Positions 62,008 to 64,000 of a stretch of DNA of 64,000 nt are shown piece by piece (the stretch's first letter is position 1; each line of letters begins with the position of its first letter). The DNA lies in the NCBI RefSeq assembly GCF_013373865.1, contig NC_050469.1, positions 27,699,546 through 27,763,545 on the forward strand. Direction: 5' to 3'. Under the pieces are notes generated by a model. It was not told the DNA's origin. It did no database searches and saw only the letters and a list, made by a program, of their open reading frames with translations. The translations under genes were made by a program, and so were the position numbers. Source of the stretch: Monomorium pharaonis. Lineage: Eukaryota; Arthropoda; Insecta; Hymenoptera; Formicidae.

Positions 62008-64000
62008 TGTCTTTAGAGATATTTGGACGATATTTTATAATTTTATGTACGAATAATATTTGACTGTTGCTAGAAAGATCTAGAATATGTACGATATCTT
62101 GTTGTTTGATATCAAATTAATTATGCGATCTAGATTTCGACACGCATCTAATTTGAAAATTATGATTGCACCACATTAATTATTAGCGACAAAATATAAT
62201 AATCAGCGACAATATTTTTATGCTATCCAGAGGTTGGATTTAGGCGCACATTGTGAAACTATGCTTTTCTCACCAATTCTAAAAAAAGACTGCCCTAAAA
62301 AAGAGTCTAAGAGGAGAAGAAAGTCAGAACGTAGATAATACCACTTCTGGTGGGAAGAGCCGAAACGTCGCAAAGCATAGGTCGAGAGTAACCTCATCGA
62401 CCAACTTTCATTTTTATTGGTCCATGACTTGACGCGTCGCCTAGAATTCCGAACGAAAAAAAGAGCAGCGTAAAAGTTTCTACATGGGCGTAGCGATACA
62501 TTTTTCTCTGCTTTCTTTCACCCTGGTACCCTGTTTTTTTTTCTCTCACCCCCCTTCTTTCCTATTTTTTTTTTCCCTCATAGAACCTGCCACCGAAGTA
62601 CCAGCCACCTGCTGAGAAAAGTACTTCGTGACCGTTCGATGGTTGCGTCAGGAGAAGGCGCAGTTATTTGCATCATCCATCAGTCGAAAAAAAAAGAGAT
62701 CACATAAGGCAAAGAGGGTGGTGGTGCGAAGGGGCAAGGATGGAGACCGGGAGACGGCGGGCGAGAACGAAGAAATAAAAGTAGAACGGTTAGGGGTACC
62801 TACGCTCGCTCCCGATTCCCCGGGGGATTCGCCCGCATTGTTGGCGTCCACGGTGATATTTTATTGGGTTTATGACGTCATTAATCTGATCGCAAGACCC
62901 GCCCACGGCCTTAATCGTGACGCATCTGAATCCAGTGGACACGGCGCGACCCATGCTGCGTATACACACACACACACACACACACTGTCTCTACCTGCGT
63001 TGTCATCTCGGGAATTTTCGGGCCGGCGGAGGCCGCGGATCTCGGCCGAGATACTCTCGAATGCGTAAATTATCGGTTTTATGGGCTTACCGTGCTCTCC
63101 TTCCACTTTCGTGAATTTAACGAGCGACTTTAAGTGCGTAGCATCAAGGTTCACGGCGCGATATAAATTGATCGTGATCACTGAATGCGTCTATAAATTA
63201 ATTAACATAACGTATAGTTTAAAAAAAATAAAGTTAATTAACGTAGAGACTAAAAGTAATTAGTAAAATGTGGTATGTTTCACACGTACACGTAAAATTA
63301 AATTTTACAGATTAATTGAAATCTTCATTAAATCATTTACTTCGACCATCTAATATAAATCCATAAATTTACATTTCGTTGAATTCTTTGCTAGAGATTG
63401 TTCTGAGTTACTCTCATGCATTTGACAATGACATAGGACGAGGAACGCGCAATGTTACGAGAAGCAATCGCGTCGATTGGAATCGCGTGAATTTCGTGTG
63501 TGGTGAGGTCATGTTGATTGCTCGATTCTTGGCACGATGCGTGCGATACGTACATACGGTTTCACGCGACGTTTCGTAAAACGCGATTCATCGGCATTAT
63601 GCTCTCTTACAAGGGGGCTTCCTTTATGATCTGAAATGTACAAAGGGTACAGAGGCCAAACATCGCGCGTAGACGTGCTCGCCTATGTTGTACCAAGACC
63701 CACAACGCTATACACCGGGCCTGTTTGGCCGATCACAATACGAAATTAAGATAGCGATCGACACCGCACGATATCGTCGACGCAGTCTGACGGGAACCGG
63801 CCGAAATAACTAAACAGCCGATAAATCGCGTTGCGAAACGCGTTCTTGTTGCGGGACACCCTACAGATCGCATCGAGCGCATAAGTAAGCGCATTCAGAA
63901 CGGTCTATCGCCGCCAGGAAACGGATTGTCATCCGCGATTGGGGGAAAAACTGATTTTATTTGAAAAATGAGACTGCGGGATAGTCGTCGGGTAACGATC
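62008..64000. other. non-coding stretch to the window end
   Basis: No gene recognised. 62520-62582 is a long T/C tract ending in CATAG, acceptor-like on the plus strand. 62620-63080 is GC-rich, with open frames on both strands but none recognised. 63180-63370 is AT-rich and 63400-64000 moderately CpG-rich. Confidence 0.4.
62963..62985. repeat. CA microsatellite
   Basis: About 11 uninterrupted CA/AC units. Confidence 0.9.

Noticed and set aside
62520..62632. Plus-strand acceptor-like tract (long T/C run, CATAG) before a short Pro-rich frame
   Set aside because: The frame lasts only 15 codons, has no donor partner and does not fit the phase of the frame at 28917.

Overview
The window looks like insect nuclear DNA, most likely from a hymenopteran and plausibly an ant. 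It has introns, long non-coding stretches, alternation of AT-rich DNA with GC-rich blocks that keep many CpG dinucleotides, abundant CT/GA microsatellites, and decayed mariner-type transposons. I see no bacterial operons, CRISPR arrays or rRNA genes. The species call is an inference from composition and from the one recognisable gene.

The one securely identified gene is a knirps-family orphan nuclear receptor on the minus strand. Its first coding exon (17826-17903) encodes the first half of the DNA-binding domain. After a 16.2 kb intron, its last exon (441-1589) encodes the second zinc finger, a Ser/Pro-rich tail and two PxDL-type motifs of the kind that bind the corepressor CtBP. The predicted protein is 408 residues with no ligand-binding domain, as expected for this family. 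The start codon lies directly on a splice acceptor, so a 5' untranslated exon should exist further right. A donor at 28296 behind a GAGA/TATA-like region at 28811-28880 is the best candidate I found.

Layout: 1-440 is the 3' UTR and downstream flank. 441-17903 is the coding span of the receptor gene. 17904-64000 holds no recognisable complete gene. It has the character of the large upstream regulatory territory of a developmental transcription factor, with scattered GC-rich blocks (for example 35.7-36.1, 45.6-46.2, 48.9-50.4, 53.4-54.2, 55.0-56.4, 57.3-58.8 and 61.0-61.7 kb) separated by AT-rich DNA (for example 30.4-31.2, 37.2-38.5, 39.2-40.6 and 58.9-60.9 kb).

Mobile DNA and repeats: a 384-bp MITE with near-perfect terminal inverted repeats and a TA duplication (20290-20677); a second probable MITE (23135-23494); two mariner 3' ends pointing outward from each other (27245-27400 and 27471-27760); a dispersed repeat present as an inverted pair 12 kb apart (30090-30307 and 42578-42801); a 44-bp minisatellite (33771-33912); and many microsatellites. 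Three further segments look coding but are unidentified: a short plus-strand frame at 28917-29024, a minus-strand exon-like segment at 61918-62007, and an interrupted minus-strand frame at 40758-41146.
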